Assembly: GCA_028532855.1 (NCBI GenBank)
Contig: JAQQAL010000014.1
Location: 1-64,000 of the forward strand
Reading direction: 5' to 3'
DNA: 64,000 nucleotides
Source of the DNA: Candidatus Thalassospirochaeta sargassi
GTDB lineage: Bacteria > Spirochaetota > Spirochaetia > UBA9216
In this document: positions 17,241-26,545 of the stretch, piece after piece
Layout: each line of letters begins with the position of its first letter
How positions within the stretch are numbered: the first letter of the stretch is position 1
The notes under the pieces: model-generated
The model's database searches: none
The model's input: the letters and a program-made list of their open reading frames with translations, nothing else
What the model was told of the DNA's origin: nothing
Program-made: the position numbers and the translations under genes

Positions 17241-17729
17241 ATGGCTGTTGAAACGGCTCCTCAAATAGAGTTTTCAAATGAACTTGTTGCATTTATCGAG
17301 GACTGGAAGACTAAACCCGGTAATCTGATAATGGTTCTTCACAGGGTACAGGAAGAATTCGGATACATTCCCCGTGAAGCCGCAATTAAAGTTTCTGAAA
17401 TGCTCGATACTCCGCTTGCCAAAATATACGGAGTAATCACTTTCTACCACTTTTTCAAACTTGACAAACCCGGAAAGTATAACATCCAGGTATGTATGGG
17501 AACTGCTTGCTACCTCAAGGGCGGCGAAGATCTGATTACAGAACTTGAAACCCTTTTAGGCATTGCGGTTAACGAGGTAACTGATGATGGTATGTTTTCG
17601 ATTGAATCCGTACGCTGTGTAGGCTGCTGCGGTCTCGCTCCGGTTATGATTGTAGACGGCGAAGTTTACGGTAAGGTAACAAAGGACGAGCTCCCGGAAG
17701 TTATCGCGAAATACAAAGAAAAGGGATAG
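17241..17729 (+). CDS. hndA: NuoE-like [2Fe-2S] subunit of NAD-dependent [FeFe]-hydrogenase
   Basis: A 162-residue thioredoxin-fold [2Fe-2S] protein (NuoE/HndA/HydC family). An N-terminal helical part (VLHRVQEEFGYIPREAA) precedes the cluster ligands CMGTAC and, about 35 residues later, CVGCCG. AGGAGG sits just before the ATG at 17241; the ORF-track TTG start at 17193 has no ribosome site and would fall at the predicted start of transcription. It is the first gene of the operon and passes electrons between the NADH module and the catalytic subunit. Confidence 0.93.
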   Translation: MAVETAPQIEFSNELVAFIEDWKTKPGNLIMVLHRVQEEFGYIPREAAIKVSEMLDTPLAKIYGVITFYHFFKLDKPGKYNIQVCMGTACYLKGGEDLITELETLLGIAVNEVTDDGMFSIESVRCVGCCGLAPVMIVDGEVYGKVTKDELPEVIAKYKEKG

Positions 17730-17730
17730 T

Positions 17731-18297
17731 ATGCACGCAGCCGTCTGCGATTTTATTCTTGACTGTCTTCAGAATTCGATAGAGGCGGGGGCTTCAGAGA
17801 TTGGTTTACTGATTGATGAGAATCCGGAATTGATTTCTGTGAGAATTAGAGACAATGGAATCGGAATGACGGATGAAGAGCTGAAACGTGCTGTTGATCC
17901 TTTTTATACTGATGGATTGAAGCATAGCGGACGAAAGGTCGGTTTAGGTTTGCCTTTCATGATACAGGCAGTACAGCTGGCTGAAGGCGACTGGTCGCTG
18001 GACTCTGAGAAGGGTCGGGGCACTGAGCTATGTTTTTCATTTAAATCGGAGCATGTTGATACACCGCCTATGGGTGATATCAGCGGAATGCTTCTTCAGG
18101 CTTTTATGTTCGATGGAAATTTTGAACTTGAGTTTGAGCGCAGGCTTAGAAAGGGAAAGGCGAACGACAGCTATATACTGAAAAGATCAGAAATTGTTGG
18201 AGTTCTTGGAGATTTGAATGATGCTGATTCGCTGATTATGGCGAGGCAGTTTTTAAAGTCCCAGGAAGAAGATGTATCTTCTAATGAAGATGTATAG
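17731..18297 (+). CDS. Stand-alone GHKL (histidine-kinase-type) ATPase in the hydrogenase operon
   Basis: A 188-residue protein consisting of a HATPase_c domain without a phosphoacceptor helix or sensor. The N-box is CLQNSIEAGA, the G1 box DNGIGM, and the G2 region GRKVGLGLPF. The C-terminal 60 residues are unassigned. It starts one base after hndA and ends before hndB, so it is co-expressed with the enzyme. Similar ATPase genes are known to me in hnd/hyd operons of other anaerobes, but their role is not established. It could be an anti-sigma-like regulator or an ATP-dependent switch acting on the hydrogenase or on the neighbouring signalling proteins. Confidence 0.8.
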   Translation: MHAAVCDFILDCLQNSIEAGASEIGLLIDENPELISVRIRDNGIGMTDEELKRAVDPFYTDGLKHSGRKVGLGLPFMIQAVQLAEGDWSLDSEKGRGTELCFSFKSEHVDTPPMGDISGMLLQAFMFDGNFELEFERRLRKGKANDSYILKRSEIVGVLGDLNDADSLIMARQFLKSQEEDVSSNEDV

Positions 18298-18307
18298 AAG
18301 GAGACAG

Positions 18308-18703
18308 ATGATGGCTAAAATGACTCTCGAAGACCTTAGAACGCTCAGAGAAAGCAAGAAAGGTGAGCTTGATAAAAGAGATACTGAAGGCAAAGATATC
18401 CATATTATCATCGGAATGGGTACCTGCGGTATTGCCGCTGGAGCGAAAGATTCGCTTGACGCATTTCTTGATGAGATTGAAAAACATAAAATTGATAATG
18501 TAACGGTAAAGCAGACCGGCTGTATGGGCCTGTGCTATGTTGAACCCACTGTAGAAGTGAAGGTTCCGGGTATGCCTGATACCATCTATGGAAATGTAGA
18601 TGCAAAGACTGCGCGTGATATCGTTAGCGAGCATATTGTAAACGGTAAACTTGTTGATAAACACATCTTTGACCGTCCGGCTAAAGATATTGTTAAGGAA
18701 TAA
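18308..18703 (+). CDS. hndB: Thioredoxin-like [2Fe-2S] ferredoxin subunit
   Basis: A 131-residue (2Fe-2S) thioredoxin-like ferredoxin, HndB family. The cluster cysteines are in GMGTCGIAAGA and QTGCMGLCYVEP. AAGGAGA precedes ATGATG at 18308/18311. The ORF-track start at 18272 lies inside the ATPase gene and lacks a ribosome site. It resembles the N-terminal domain of the next gene and is a separate electron carrier of the Hnd complex. Confidence 0.88.
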   Translation: MMAKMTLEDLRTLRESKKGELDKRDTEGKDIHIIIGMGTCGIAAGAKDSLDAFLDEIEKHKIDNVTVKQTGCMGLCYVEPTVEVKVPGMPDTIYGNVDAKTARDIVSEHIVNGKLVDKHIFDRPAKDIVKE

Positions 18704-18714
18704 CGGAGGTTAGT

Positions 18715-20508
18715 ATGGCAGTGAAGAACTATATACTTGTTTGCGGCGGTACAGCCTGTGAATCAAGTAAAGCAACTGAGATCTTCAATTCCCTTAAAGA
18801 AGAAGCTGAGGCTCAGGGTGTTATTGATGATGTGCAGATAGTAAAAACAGGTTGTTTCGGTTTTTGTGAAAAAGGACCGATAGTAAAAATACTCCCTGAA
18901 GAGGCATTTTATGTGGAAGTTGTTCCAGAAGATGCCAAAGAAATCATTTCTGAATCAATTGTAAAAGGAAGAATGGTTGAACGTCTTCTTTATGTTGATG
19001 ATACACAGGAACAGAAAGATGAATTTGATGTAGAAGACATCAAGTTCTACCAGAAACAGGTCCGGATTGTCCTGCGGAACTGCGGTTTCATTGACCCTGA
19101 AAAAATTGACGAATACATTGCCCGTGAGGGTTATGCCGCACTTGAAAAAGTGCTTTTTGATATGAAGCCGGATGATGTTATCAATGAACTGAAGGAATCA
19201 GGTCTTAGGGGCCGCGGTGGTGCCGGCTTTCCTACCTGGATGAAATGGAACTTTACCAAGGGTGCTGATAACGACCAGAAATATATCGTATGTAATGCCG
19301 ATGAGGGCGACCCGGGTGCTTATATGGATCGTTCAACTCTCGAAGGTGACCCGCACTCAGTGCTTGAAGCAATGGCTATTGCCGGTTATGCGGTAGGTGC
19401 AGATACAGGTGTTATTTATATAAGGGCAGAATACCCGCTCGCAATTGAAAGGCTTGAAATTGCTATCAAACAGGCCCGCGACTACGGATTGCTTGGAAAG
19501 GACATTCTCGGAAGCGGATTTGATTTTGATTTCGAAATCCGTCTCGGTGCCGGCGCGTTTGTGTGCGGTGAAGAAACAGCACTCCTTCGTTCAATCGAAG
19601 GAAACAGAGGTATGCCAACTCCCAAACCGCCATTTCCGGCTGTAGAAGGACTCTGGGGTAAACCGACTGTAATCAATAATGTTGAAACATGGGCTAATAT
19701 CCCTATGATCATCCTCAAGGGCGGCGAATGGTTTCGAGGAATAGGTACTGAACGTTCTTCAGGAACCAAGGTTTTTGCTCTTACGGGGAAAATTAACAAT
19801 TCAGGTCTTGTTGAGGTTCCAATGGGAACAACCCTCCGCGAGATTGTTTACGATATCGGCGGTGGAATCAAAGACGACAAGGCCTTTAAGGCCGTTCAGA
19901 CCGGTGGTCCTTCAGGTGGTGTTCTGACAAAGGATTTTCTTGATACTCCAATTGATTTTGACCAGCTCACAGCTGTTGGTTCAATGATGGGATCAGGCGG
20001 TATGATTGTTATGGATGAAGACGACTGTATCGTAGACGTTGCAAAGTTCTACCAGGAATTCTGTGTTGAAGAGTCCTGCGGTAAATGTGCCCCCTGTCGA
20101 ATTGGAACAAGAAAGCTATATGACATTCTTAACAAGATTTCAAAGGGTAAGGGAACACACCAGGATCTCGAAAACATGAAGACTATAGGTACAGCGATGA
20201 AGAAGGCTGCGCTCTGCGGGCTTGGTCAGACTGCACCAAACCCGATTCTTTCATCATTGAAGTTTTTTGAAGATGAATACCTTGAGCATGTCGATGACAA
20301 GATTTGTAAAGCCGGTAAATGTAAGGATCTCGTAAGGTTTGAGATTGATGCAGATAAGTGTATAGGCTGTACCGTTTGTGCCAGAAAATGTCCGGTTGGC
20401 TGTATCAGCGGCGAGAGAAAACATCCGCATGTTATTGACCAGGACCAGTGTGTTAAGTGTGGTGAATGTTATGCTGCATGTAAATTCGGCGCAATTACCA
20501 AGAGCTAG
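18715..20508 (+). CDS. hndC: NuoF-like NADH-binding flavoprotein subunit
   Basis: A 597-residue subunit with domains in order: thioredoxin-like [2Fe-2S] (residues 1-100, GGTACES and TGCFGFCEKG); NAD/FMN NuoF core (about 130-450, GLRGRGGAGFPTWMKW, ADEGDPGAY, GAGAFVCGEETALL); SLBB; the NuoF C-terminal [4Fe-4S] site (CGKCAPCRIG); and two ferredoxin clusters (CIGCTVCARKCPVG, CVKCGECYAACKFG). This is the full HydB/HndC arrangement of bifurcating enzymes, which couple NADH and reduced ferredoxin to H2. ACGGAGG precedes the ATG. Confidence 0.95.
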   Translation: MAVKNYILVCGGTACESSKATEIFNSLKEEAEAQGVIDDVQIVKTGCFGFCEKGPIVKILPEEAFYVEVVPEDAKEIISESIVKGRMVERLLYVDDTQEQKDEFDVEDIKFYQKQVRIVLRNCGFIDPEKIDEYIAREGYAALEKVLFDMKPDDVINELKESGLRGRGGAGFPTWMKWNFTKGADNDQKYIVCNADEGDPGAYMDRSTLEGDPHSVLEAMAIAGYAVGADTGVIYIRAEYPLAIERLEIAIKQARDYGLLGKDILGSGFDFDFEIRLGAGAFVCGEETALLRSIEGNRGMPTPKPPFPAVEGLWGKPTVINNVETWANIPMIILKGGEWFRGIGTERSSGTKVFALTGKINNSGLVEVPMGTTLREIVYDIGGGIKDDKAFKAVQTGGPSGGVLTKDFLDTPIDFDQLTAVGSMMGSGGMIVMDEDDCIVDVAKFYQEFCVEESCGKCAPCRIGTRKLYDILNKISKGKGTHQDLENMKTIGTAMKKAALCGLGQTAPNPILSSLKFFEDEYLEHVDDKICKAGKCKDLVRFEIDADKCIGCTVCARKCPVGCISGERKHPHVIDQDQCVKCGECYAACKFGAITKS

Positions 20509-20523
20509 TAAGGAGTAAAAACA

Positions 20524-22275
20524 GTGAGTACTGTAGATATAAAGATCAACGGCAGACCATTAACTGTGGATGCCGGAACCTCAATTTTAAACGCTGCAAA
20601 GCTTGCCGGTGTCAAGATTCCGACACTTTGCTATCACTCTGACCTTGACCCATGGGCCGCTTGTGGTATCTGTGTTGTCAAGATTGAGGGTAACCCCAGA
20701 ATGGTTAGAGCATGTTCCACTCTTGTTTCTGAGGGGCAGAACTATATAACCAATGATGCGGAAATCTATTCGATTAGAAAAACTGTAATTGAGATGACTC
20801 TTGCAGACCACCCTCAGGAATGTCTTACATGCGGCAGAAACGGAACCTGTGAGCTCCAGAGACTGGCTGCGGAATACGGAATCAGAGAGATTCCATTTGA
20901 CCGGAATGTTAAACGGCTTCCCAAAGATACATCGACTCCGTCAATTGTTCTTGACCCGTCAAAATGTATCCAGTGTGGACGCTGTGCACAGGTTTGTCAG
21001 CAGCTTCAGGATGTGTGGGCACTTGAGTTTATCGGGCGCGGCGAAAATACAAGGCTTATGCCTGTTTCAGGTCTTCTCCTGAACGAAAGCCCCTGTATTA
21101 AGTGCGGACAGTGTTCGGCACACTGTCCCGTAGGCGCAATATATGAAAAAGACGAAACACAGCTGTTCTTCGATGCTCTAATTGATGAAAATAAACATGT
21201 CGCAGTACAGATGGCGCCTGCTGTCCGTGTTGCGCTCGGTGAATCCTTTGATATGGAACCGGGTGAGATTGTTACCGGAAAGATTTATGCGGCCCTTCGC
21301 CGCCTCGGTGTGGATGCTGTTTTCGATACTAACTTCTCTGCCGACCTTACAATTATGGAAGAAGGTTCAGAGTTTGTTGAACGTATAGTTAACGGGAAAG
21401 GTGAGCTTCCGCAGCTCACTTCATGCTGCCCCGCATGGACCGACTACATGGAAAAATACTACCCTGATATGATTCCTAATTTCTCAACTGCTAAATCACC
21501 GATGATGATGCAGGGTGCGGTCACAAAGACATACTATGCGGAAAATCAGAAAATAGATCCTAAGGATATATTTTCTGTAGCAATTATGCCATGTACAGCC
21601 AAGAAATTTGAGAAAGACAGAGATGAAAACATGCAGGCATCAGGTTATAGTGATGTAGACCTTGTTCTTACAACAAGGGAGCTTGCCCGTGTTATCAAGA
21701 TTGCCGGAATTGACTTTGCGAATCTTGAAGAAGAGGAAGCTGACAGTCCGATTGGAAAATACACCGGTGCGGGTACCATTTTCGGGGTTACCGGCGGTGT
21801 TATGGAAGCAGCTGTTCGTTCGGCTTACTACCTGATTACTAAAGAAGAGCTTGCTGATGTTAATGTTACAGCTGTCCGGGGTATGGACGGTGTTAAAGCC
21901 GGTGTTGTCGACATCAAGGGAACTAAGGTGAAAGTTGCTGTTGCTCACGGTATGGCGAACGTTAAGTCTGTTCTTGACGAAGTACGTGAAGCGAAAGAGA
22001 AGGGGCTCGAACCTCCTTATCACTTTATTGAGGTGATGGCGTGCCGCGGCGGTTGTATTGCCGGCGGTGGTCAGCCCTATGGAACTGAAGATGAGGTGCG
22101 TGCACAGAGAATAGCAGGTATTTACAAGGATGATGAGAAGAGCGAAATCAGATGTTCACACCAGAATCCTGAGATTACTCATATCTATGAGGATTACCTT
22201 GGTAAGCCTTTATCGGAAAAGTCTCACCACCTTCTTCATACTCATTACACACCAAGAAAGGTTTACCAGAAATAG
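20524..22275 (+). CDS. hndD: [FeFe]-hydrogenase catalytic subunit
   Basis: A 583-residue catalytic subunit. N-terminal [2Fe-2S] ferredoxin domain (CYHSDLDPWAACGICVV), the His-Cys3 cluster region (HPQECLTCGRNGTCELQ), two [4Fe-4S] clusters (CIQCGRCAQVCQ, CIKCGQCSAHCPVG), then the H-cluster motifs L1 TSCCPAW, L2 MPCTAKKFE and L3 EVMACRGGCIAGGGQP, all intact. Architecture fits group A3 (trimeric/tetrameric) bifurcating hydrogenases. It starts with GTG after AAGGAG. Maturation genes hydEFG are not in the window. A terminator follows. Confidence 0.96.
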   Translation: MSTVDIKINGRPLTVDAGTSILNAAKLAGVKIPTLCYHSDLDPWAACGICVVKIEGNPRMVRACSTLVSEGQNYITNDAEIYSIRKTVIEMTLADHPQECLTCGRNGTCELQRLAAEYGIREIPFDRNVKRLPKDTSTPSIVLDPSKCIQCGRCAQVCQQLQDVWALEFIGRGENTRLMPVSGLLLNESPCIKCGQCSAHCPVGAIYEKDETQLFFDALIDENKHVAVQMAPAVRVALGESFDMEPGEIVTGKIYAALRRLGVDAVFDTNFSADLTIMEEGSEFVERIVNGKGELPQLTSCCPAWTDYMEKYYPDMIPNFSTAKSPMMMQGAVTKTYYAENQKIDPKDIFSVAIMPCTAKKFEKDRDENMQASGYSDVDLVLTTRELARVIKIAGIDFANLEEEEADSPIGKYTGAGTIFGVTGGVMEAAVRSAYYLITKEELADVNVTAVRGMDGVKAGVVDIKGTKVKVAVAHGMANVKSVLDEVREAKEKGLEPPYHFIEVMACRGGCIAGGGQPYGTEDEVRAQRIAGIYKDDEKSEIRCSHQNPEITHIYEDYLGKPLSEKSHHLLHTHYTPRKVYQK

Positions 22276-22316
22276 TAAACCCTGTATTTCAGCTCCGTGC
22301 TGTTAGATGAAATCTC

Positions 22317-22353
22317 AGCCGTATCGGATTCGCTCCGGTGCGGCTTTTTTTTC
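22317..22353 (+). terminator. Terminator of the hydrogenase operon
   Basis: AGCCGtatCGGA (from 22317) pairs with TCCGgtgCGGCT (ending 22345) around TTCGC, followed by eight T. It lies just before the convergent kinase gene. Confidence 0.8.
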
Positions 22354-22361
22354 TTTGTAGT

Positions 22362-24194
22362 TTATGCCGGCAGGGTCAGAATGAAAGTTGAACCCTTTCC
22401 CGGCTCGGATCTTAATGTGATTTTTCCGCCCATCTGTTCGATTATTGAACGTGATATAGTGAGACCCAGCCCCGTCCCCTTGCTGAAGGTGTCGGATTGG
22501 TAAAAGCGCTCGAAAATATGTTCCTGCTCTTCAGGCGGAATACCTATACCGGTATCTGAAACTGATATTACCATTTCATTATTATTTTTAGATGCTGACA
22601 GCGTAATACTTCCTTCAGAAGTATACTTGTATGCGTTGTTTATAAGATTTATTATCACCTGCTTAAGTCTTTCTCTGTCTGCATATACACAAGCACTTTC
22701 ACCCGGAATAATGATGTTCAAGTCAATATCAGGTTTATCATTTTCAAGGAAGAGGAATTTTATTTCATTAAAAATATCCCCAAGTATAAGCTGTTCGCTC
22801 TGAATATCCAAAGTACCGGCTTCAATTGAAGATATATCCAGGATGTCGTCAATAATCTTCAGCAGGAGCTTGCTGCTCTGGTTTATTATACTCTTGAATT
22901 TAACCTTTTCGTCATCTGACGGGTCACGTGTGAGAAGGTCTGAAAATCCTACGATGGCATTAAGTGGAGTGCGTATTTCATGACTCATATTCGCCAGAAA
23001 GAATGTTTTCAGTCGTTCAGACTCTTCTGCTTTTTCTTTTGCTTTTTGAAGCTCCTGTTCGAAAATCTTCCGCTCGGTAAGATCTCGAACCCAGCCGTAA
23101 AACCTTTTTTTATCAGGATCAGTCCCGTTTTCAAGGAATCCTTCGCCTTCAATCCATTTAGGTTCCATATTAAACGGTTGTATCTTGTATTCAAAACGGA
23201 AGAAGCCCTTTTGTTTCTTGTTATTGAGCAACTCTTCAATTCGATTTGTTCTACTGCTGCGAAACTCTGGTAAAACTGCCGATTCAATATCTTCATCCCT
23301 TATCAGGGTTCCGCGGGTTACGTTGTATATGTCATAGGTTTCATCGGACCATATCCATCTTTTATTTTCAAAATCCCGCTCCCAGTATCCAACTCCTGCA
23401 ATGCGCATTACATCGGCGAGCCTGTTTCTGGCGGTTTTTATCTCAATTTCGTTGAGTTTCCGTTCTGTAATATCTTCTACCAGAAGCAGGTCTGCATTTT
23501 TTCCATTGTACCTCTGCGCCTTCCTTACGATTGAAAGCCAGCTGTCGTGGCCGTCGGGATGGTGGTACTCAATTTCCCAATTGTCTGTTGTATTGCGAAG
23601 CTGTGCTGAGAGCAGCTCCTCCGCGCTGTCGCCGAAATAATCGTTGAAAAGCCTGCTGAGATTCATGCCCGGTTTCATCTCTGAATATACGCCGAGAATT
23701 TCCTTGCATTTTCCATTTATGTACTGAATCTCGTTGTCGACCGAGATTATTATTCCAATAAGTGATGTTCCCAGCAATGTGCTTGATACCAGATTTGTCT
23801 GCATAGGGCTTAACGGCTTTTTCTCCCTCGACTCTTCTTTGAGGCTTGCAATGCAATAGAAGTATTTAAGTTCTCCCTGTTCGTCGAAAATTCCCTCATT
23901 ATGCCATGTTTCAAGTATGATCGATCCGTCTGTGAGAACTGAGGGGTAGATATTCTCAAATATCCGGTTGTCAGGGCTGATGCTTCTGAATTTGGTTTTC
24001 AGTACAGGGGCGTACTCCACAGCGATGACATTTTCGAGCGACATAGACAAAATTTCTTCCCGTTTGAACCCCATATATTCGGCATAGGCTTCATTGGTCC
24101 AAATAAAAACAAAATCCGGACTGAGAAAAAAAACGGGATCGCTTGTCTGGTTGAGGATTAGTAACAGGTCATTGCAGTCTGGACTCATCTTCAT
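22362..24194 (-). CDS. Soluble triple-PAS sensor histidine kinase
   Basis: A 610-residue kinase with no membrane segment. Three PAS domains (about residues 10-125, 140-250, 265-375), then HisKA with the phosphoacceptor in ANMSHEIRTPLNAIVGF and a HATPase_c domain (N-box NLINNAYKYTSEG, DTGIGIPPEE, GTGLGLTISR). There is no receiver domain and no response regulator nearby. AAGGAAT precedes the ATG. It is the last gene of the leftward operon of hydrogenase-linked signalling genes, so it probably senses a cytosolic redox or energy cue. Confidence 0.88.
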   Translation of the reverse strand: MKMSPDCNDLLLILNQTSDPVFFLSPDFVFIWTNEAYAEYMGFKREEILSMSLENVIAVEYAPVLKTKFRSISPDNRIFENIYPSVLTDGSIILETWHNEGIFDEQGELKYFYCIASLKEESREKKPLSPMQTNLVSSTLLGTSLIGIIISVDNEIQYINGKCKEILGVYSEMKPGMNLSRLFNDYFGDSAEELLSAQLRNTTDNWEIEYHHPDGHDSWLSIVRKAQRYNGKNADLLLVEDITERKLNEIEIKTARNRLADVMRIAGVGYWERDFENKRWIWSDETYDIYNVTRGTLIRDEDIESAVLPEFRSSRTNRIEELLNNKKQKGFFRFEYKIQPFNMEPKWIEGEGFLENGTDPDKKRFYGWVRDLTERKIFEQELQKAKEKAEESERLKTFFLANMSHEIRTPLNAIVGFSDLLTRDPSDDEKVKFKSIINQSSKLLLKIIDDILDISSIEAGTLDIQSEQLILGDIFNEIKFLFLENDKPDIDLNIIIPGESACVYADRERLKQVIINLINNAYKYTSEGSITLSASKNNNEMVISVSDTGIGIPPEEQEHIFERFYQSDTFSKGTGLGLTISRSIIEQMGGKITLRSEPGKGSTFILTLPA

Positions 24195-24232
24195 TCCTTA
24201 TAAGTATAAAATCCATATGAAATTAATACAAA

Positions 24233-24937
24233 TTAAATAAAATCAATTCTTTTATTAATTATGGCTGTGCGAATTCCCTGATATGAAACCTCATCAACCT
24301 CATAAAGGCTTGTGCGGCCGGCAATATCGTCTGGATAGTGGGCATCGGAATTCATAATAAGCGGTTTGTCAGCTGTGTCTATGGGGCATGGGATGCTGGT
24401 TGTCTCAAGTGCTGTATATTTCATGTCAGGCAGGAAACCGAGCTGAGACGGAATACTGAATAAGGGCTTATCAATATGCGCTGGAATAAACATGCCGGCA
24501 AGTCCCGCCACAGCCTCATAAATCTCATCGAGGTTCATTTCTACTGCCGTAACCAGATGTTTGTCCACCTCGCCAAGTATATTGTCCTCTGCATCAACAT
24601 ATACCTGATCTCCGAATTTTTCCGGATTGTTGGGAATGTCCGGGAGGGCGGCATAGATTATTTCGCCAAAGGTTTCAGCAGCGTCAATCGTTTCAAATAA
24701 ACAGACAATATGAGCCTCTTCGGAGCTTGTCACCTCAAGACCGTAAATCGGAAGAATATTATACTGCCTGCAGCATTCTGCGAATGCTCTGCAGTTAAGC
24801 GCTGAATTATGATCGGTTAAGGCTGCCGCCTGAAGTCCTTTTTCAAAAGCCTGTCGGGCTATCAGCGAGGGAGACATTTCGAGGCTGCCGCAGGGGCTGA
24901 GGCAGGAATGAATATGTAGATCCGCTTTACAAATCAA
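24233..24937 (-). CDS. PHP-domain phosphoesterase
   Basis: A 234-residue PHP-superfamily metal-dependent phosphoesterase. The metal-binding motifs are ADLHIHS (near the N-terminus), LTDHN, GLEVTSSEEAH, PAHID and NSDAH. It starts with TTG, overlapping the upstream DRTGG gene by 11 bases, so it is translationally coupled. Relatives hydrolyse nucleotides or sugar phosphates. The gene is part of the DRTGG-CBS/ATPase cluster next to the hydrogenase; no specific substrate can be given. Confidence 0.85.
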   Translation of the reverse strand: MICKADLHIHSCLSPCGSLEMSPSLIARQAFEKGLQAAALTDHNSALNCRAFAECCRQYNILPIYGLEVTSSEEAHIVCLFETIDAAETFGEIIYAALPDIPNNPEKFGDQVYVDAEDNILGEVDKHLVTAVEMNLDEIYEAVAGLAGMFIPAHIDKPLFSIPSQLGFLPDMKYTALETTSIPCPIDTADKPLIMNSDAHYPDDIAGRTSLYEVDEVSYQGIRTAIINKRIDFI

Positions 24938-25256
24938 GTGCTTTTGCTACCGCAACAGAGGCTTCAAATTGGTTAAGCCCAGTCTGAAGAATTGCGATGC
25001 ATTCTTTTTCAGCTGCAGGAAGCATGTCTTCCGGCGCCTTTCGGTTATTACAGAGAATTATGGCATTGATGCCTGCCAGAGAAGCTACGGCAATTGTGTT
25101 TTTATGCGCCTGAATTGTGATGAGAACTGAATCATCCGGGGCGTTGCCCATCACATCACTCAGCAAATCAGAGGTGTATGCTGATGTTATCACACTTTCC
25201 GGGCATTTCGTCAGCAGCTCGAATCCGAGTTTTTCGTTCAATTCAAAAATTTTCAT
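24927..25256 (-). CDS. DRTGG-domain protein
   Basis: A 109-residue protein made of a DRTGG-like domain (TSDLLSDVMGNAPDDSVLITIQ, then NTIAVASLAGINAII). DRTGG domains occur in regulatory proteins and in phosphotransacetylases; ligand unknown. The ATG at 25256 with AGGAT upstream is preferred over the GTG at 25262. It lies 9 bases after the CBS-ATPase gene and overlaps the PHP gene. The same operon carries a second, related DRTGG protein. Confidence 0.75.
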   Translation of the reverse strand: MKIFELNEKLGFELLTKCPESVITSAYTSDLLSDVMGNAPDDSVLITIQAHKNTIAVASLAGINAIILCNNRKAPEDMLPAAEKECIAILQTGLNQFEASVAVAKALDL

Positions 25257-25265
25257 GATCACATC

Positions 25266-26201
25266 CTATATCTTTTCTGCCGAATTGTCGACCGGAAGGT
25301 TTATTGTAACTTTAATCTCGGTGCCGGCGGTTGAGGATTGAATCTGGAAATCATCCGATACCCTTTTTACATTGGGCAGCCCCATTCCTGCGCCGAAACC
25401 CATTGAGCGTATCCAGTCTGTAGCGGTAGAGAAACCCTCACTGAGTGCTTTCTCAATATCCTCAATCCCCGGCCCTCTGTCACGTGCAAGCACTTCAACA
25501 TAGTGATCTGATATGCGGCAGACAATCTCTCCGCCGAGGGAATGTACGACCTGGTTTATTTCCAGCTCATAGATAGCGGTAGCCACGGCACGAATCACCT
25601 TTCTATCTACCTTATGCTCCTGAAGCAGGGTTTTTACCTCGCTTGACGCCTTCCCTGCGTTTTTGAAGTCGTTTTGAACAACAGCATAGCGCCTGATAAC
25701 ATTGCCTATCTCGGTATGATGTCCGTATCTGGCTATTTCCTCCAGCCTGCCGATTTCACGGTTCATCACCTTTACCATATGCATGATAATATCGCGGCCT
25801 GTGAGCATGCCCACAAGTTCTTTGTTCTCGTTGAGTACAGGGAAGCGGTTGTAGCTGTAATTTTCAAAGTAATCTATTGCAAAGCTTACCGGCATCTGTT
25901 CTTCAAGGATTACCGGATTTCGTGACATATGCTTTTCAACTGAATCATCCATAAGACCGTCTTCAAGGGCATTTAACAGATCTTCGACGCTGATAATCCC
26001 AATCAATCTGCGCTGCCTGACCACTGGCATTCCGCTTATACCGCCGTCCTTCATCATCTTCTTGACATCGCGCATTGTGATATCCGGAGTAACGCTGATT
26101 ACATTTGTCGACATAATTTCGGAAATCTTATGCCCCTGAATGAGTTCAAGAACAACCAGCGGAGTTTGATTTTCGTATACAGGAATCAGTTTTTTGATCA
26201 T
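25266..26201 (-). CDS. CBS-pair protein fused to an anti-sigma-type ATPase domain
   Basis: A 311-residue fusion. Residues about 20-140 form two CBS motifs (MSTNVISVTPDITMRDVKKM; MSRNPVILEEQMPVSFAIDY), which typically bind adenine nucleotides. The C-terminal half is an RsbW-like GHKL domain (VATAIYELEINQVVHSLGG, RDRGPGIEDIEKAL, GFGAGMGLPNVKRVSD). The ATG at 26201 overlaps the preceding stop as TAATG, which fixes the start; the ORF-track start is 36 bases further up inside the previous gene. CBS plus ATPase suggests an energy-charge-responsive switch, perhaps a partner-binding regulator of hydrogenase expression. Confidence 0.82.
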   Translation of the reverse strand: MIKKLIPVYENQTPLVVLELIQGHKISEIMSTNVISVTPDITMRDVKKMMKDGGISGMPVVRQRRLIGIISVEDLLNALEDGLMDDSVEKHMSRNPVILEEQMPVSFAIDYFENYSYNRFPVLNENKELVGMLTGRDIIMHMVKVMNREIGRLEEIARYGHHTEIGNVIRRYAVVQNDFKNAGKASSEVKTLLQEHKVDRKVIRAVATAIYELEINQVVHSLGGEIVCRISDHYVEVLARDRGPGIEDIEKALSEGFSTATDWIRSMGFGAGMGLPNVKRVSDDFQIQSSTAGTEIKVTINLPVDNSAEKI

Positions 26202-26545
26202 TAACTCCGTTTTAAAAGGCTGTGAACAGCAGCGCATGATTCAAACATCGATTCTTTAGTTGATAAAAGTGCCAGATCAAACTCTTCAGCAAGCCTTATC
26301 ATCCCCGGCTGAGGTTTTTTACCGTTTACAAGCAGAACGCCCAGGGCATCTACAATATGAGCTGTTCTGATGGTCTGTTCTGTATTCAGAGCAGTAATTA
26401 CCAGCATATTTTCTTCTTCAGCAACAAGCACCTCGCTCATAAGATCACTCGCGGCAATATGTTCAATCCCCGCAATTGCGAAGCTTCGATTTATAATGTG
26501 TTCGGTGCATGAAAGTTCACCGGAAATAGTTTTGATTGTTGTCAT
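26201..26545 (-). CDS. DRTGG-domain protein, first gene of the signalling operon
   Basis: A 114-residue protein related to the DRTGG protein at 24927-25256 (SDLMSEVLVAEEENMLVITALN, AHIVDALGVLLVNGKKP). TAGGAAA precedes the ATG. Its stop codon overlaps the CBS-ATPase start. It opens the leftward operon, which faces the hydrogenase operon tail to tail and is divergent from nqrB. Confidence 0.7.
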   Translation of the reverse strand: MTTIKTISGELSCTEHIINRSFAIAGIEHIAASDLMSEVLVAEEENMLVITALNTEQTIRTAHIVDALGVLLVNGKKPQPGMIRLAEEFDLALLSTKESMFESCAAVHSLLKRS

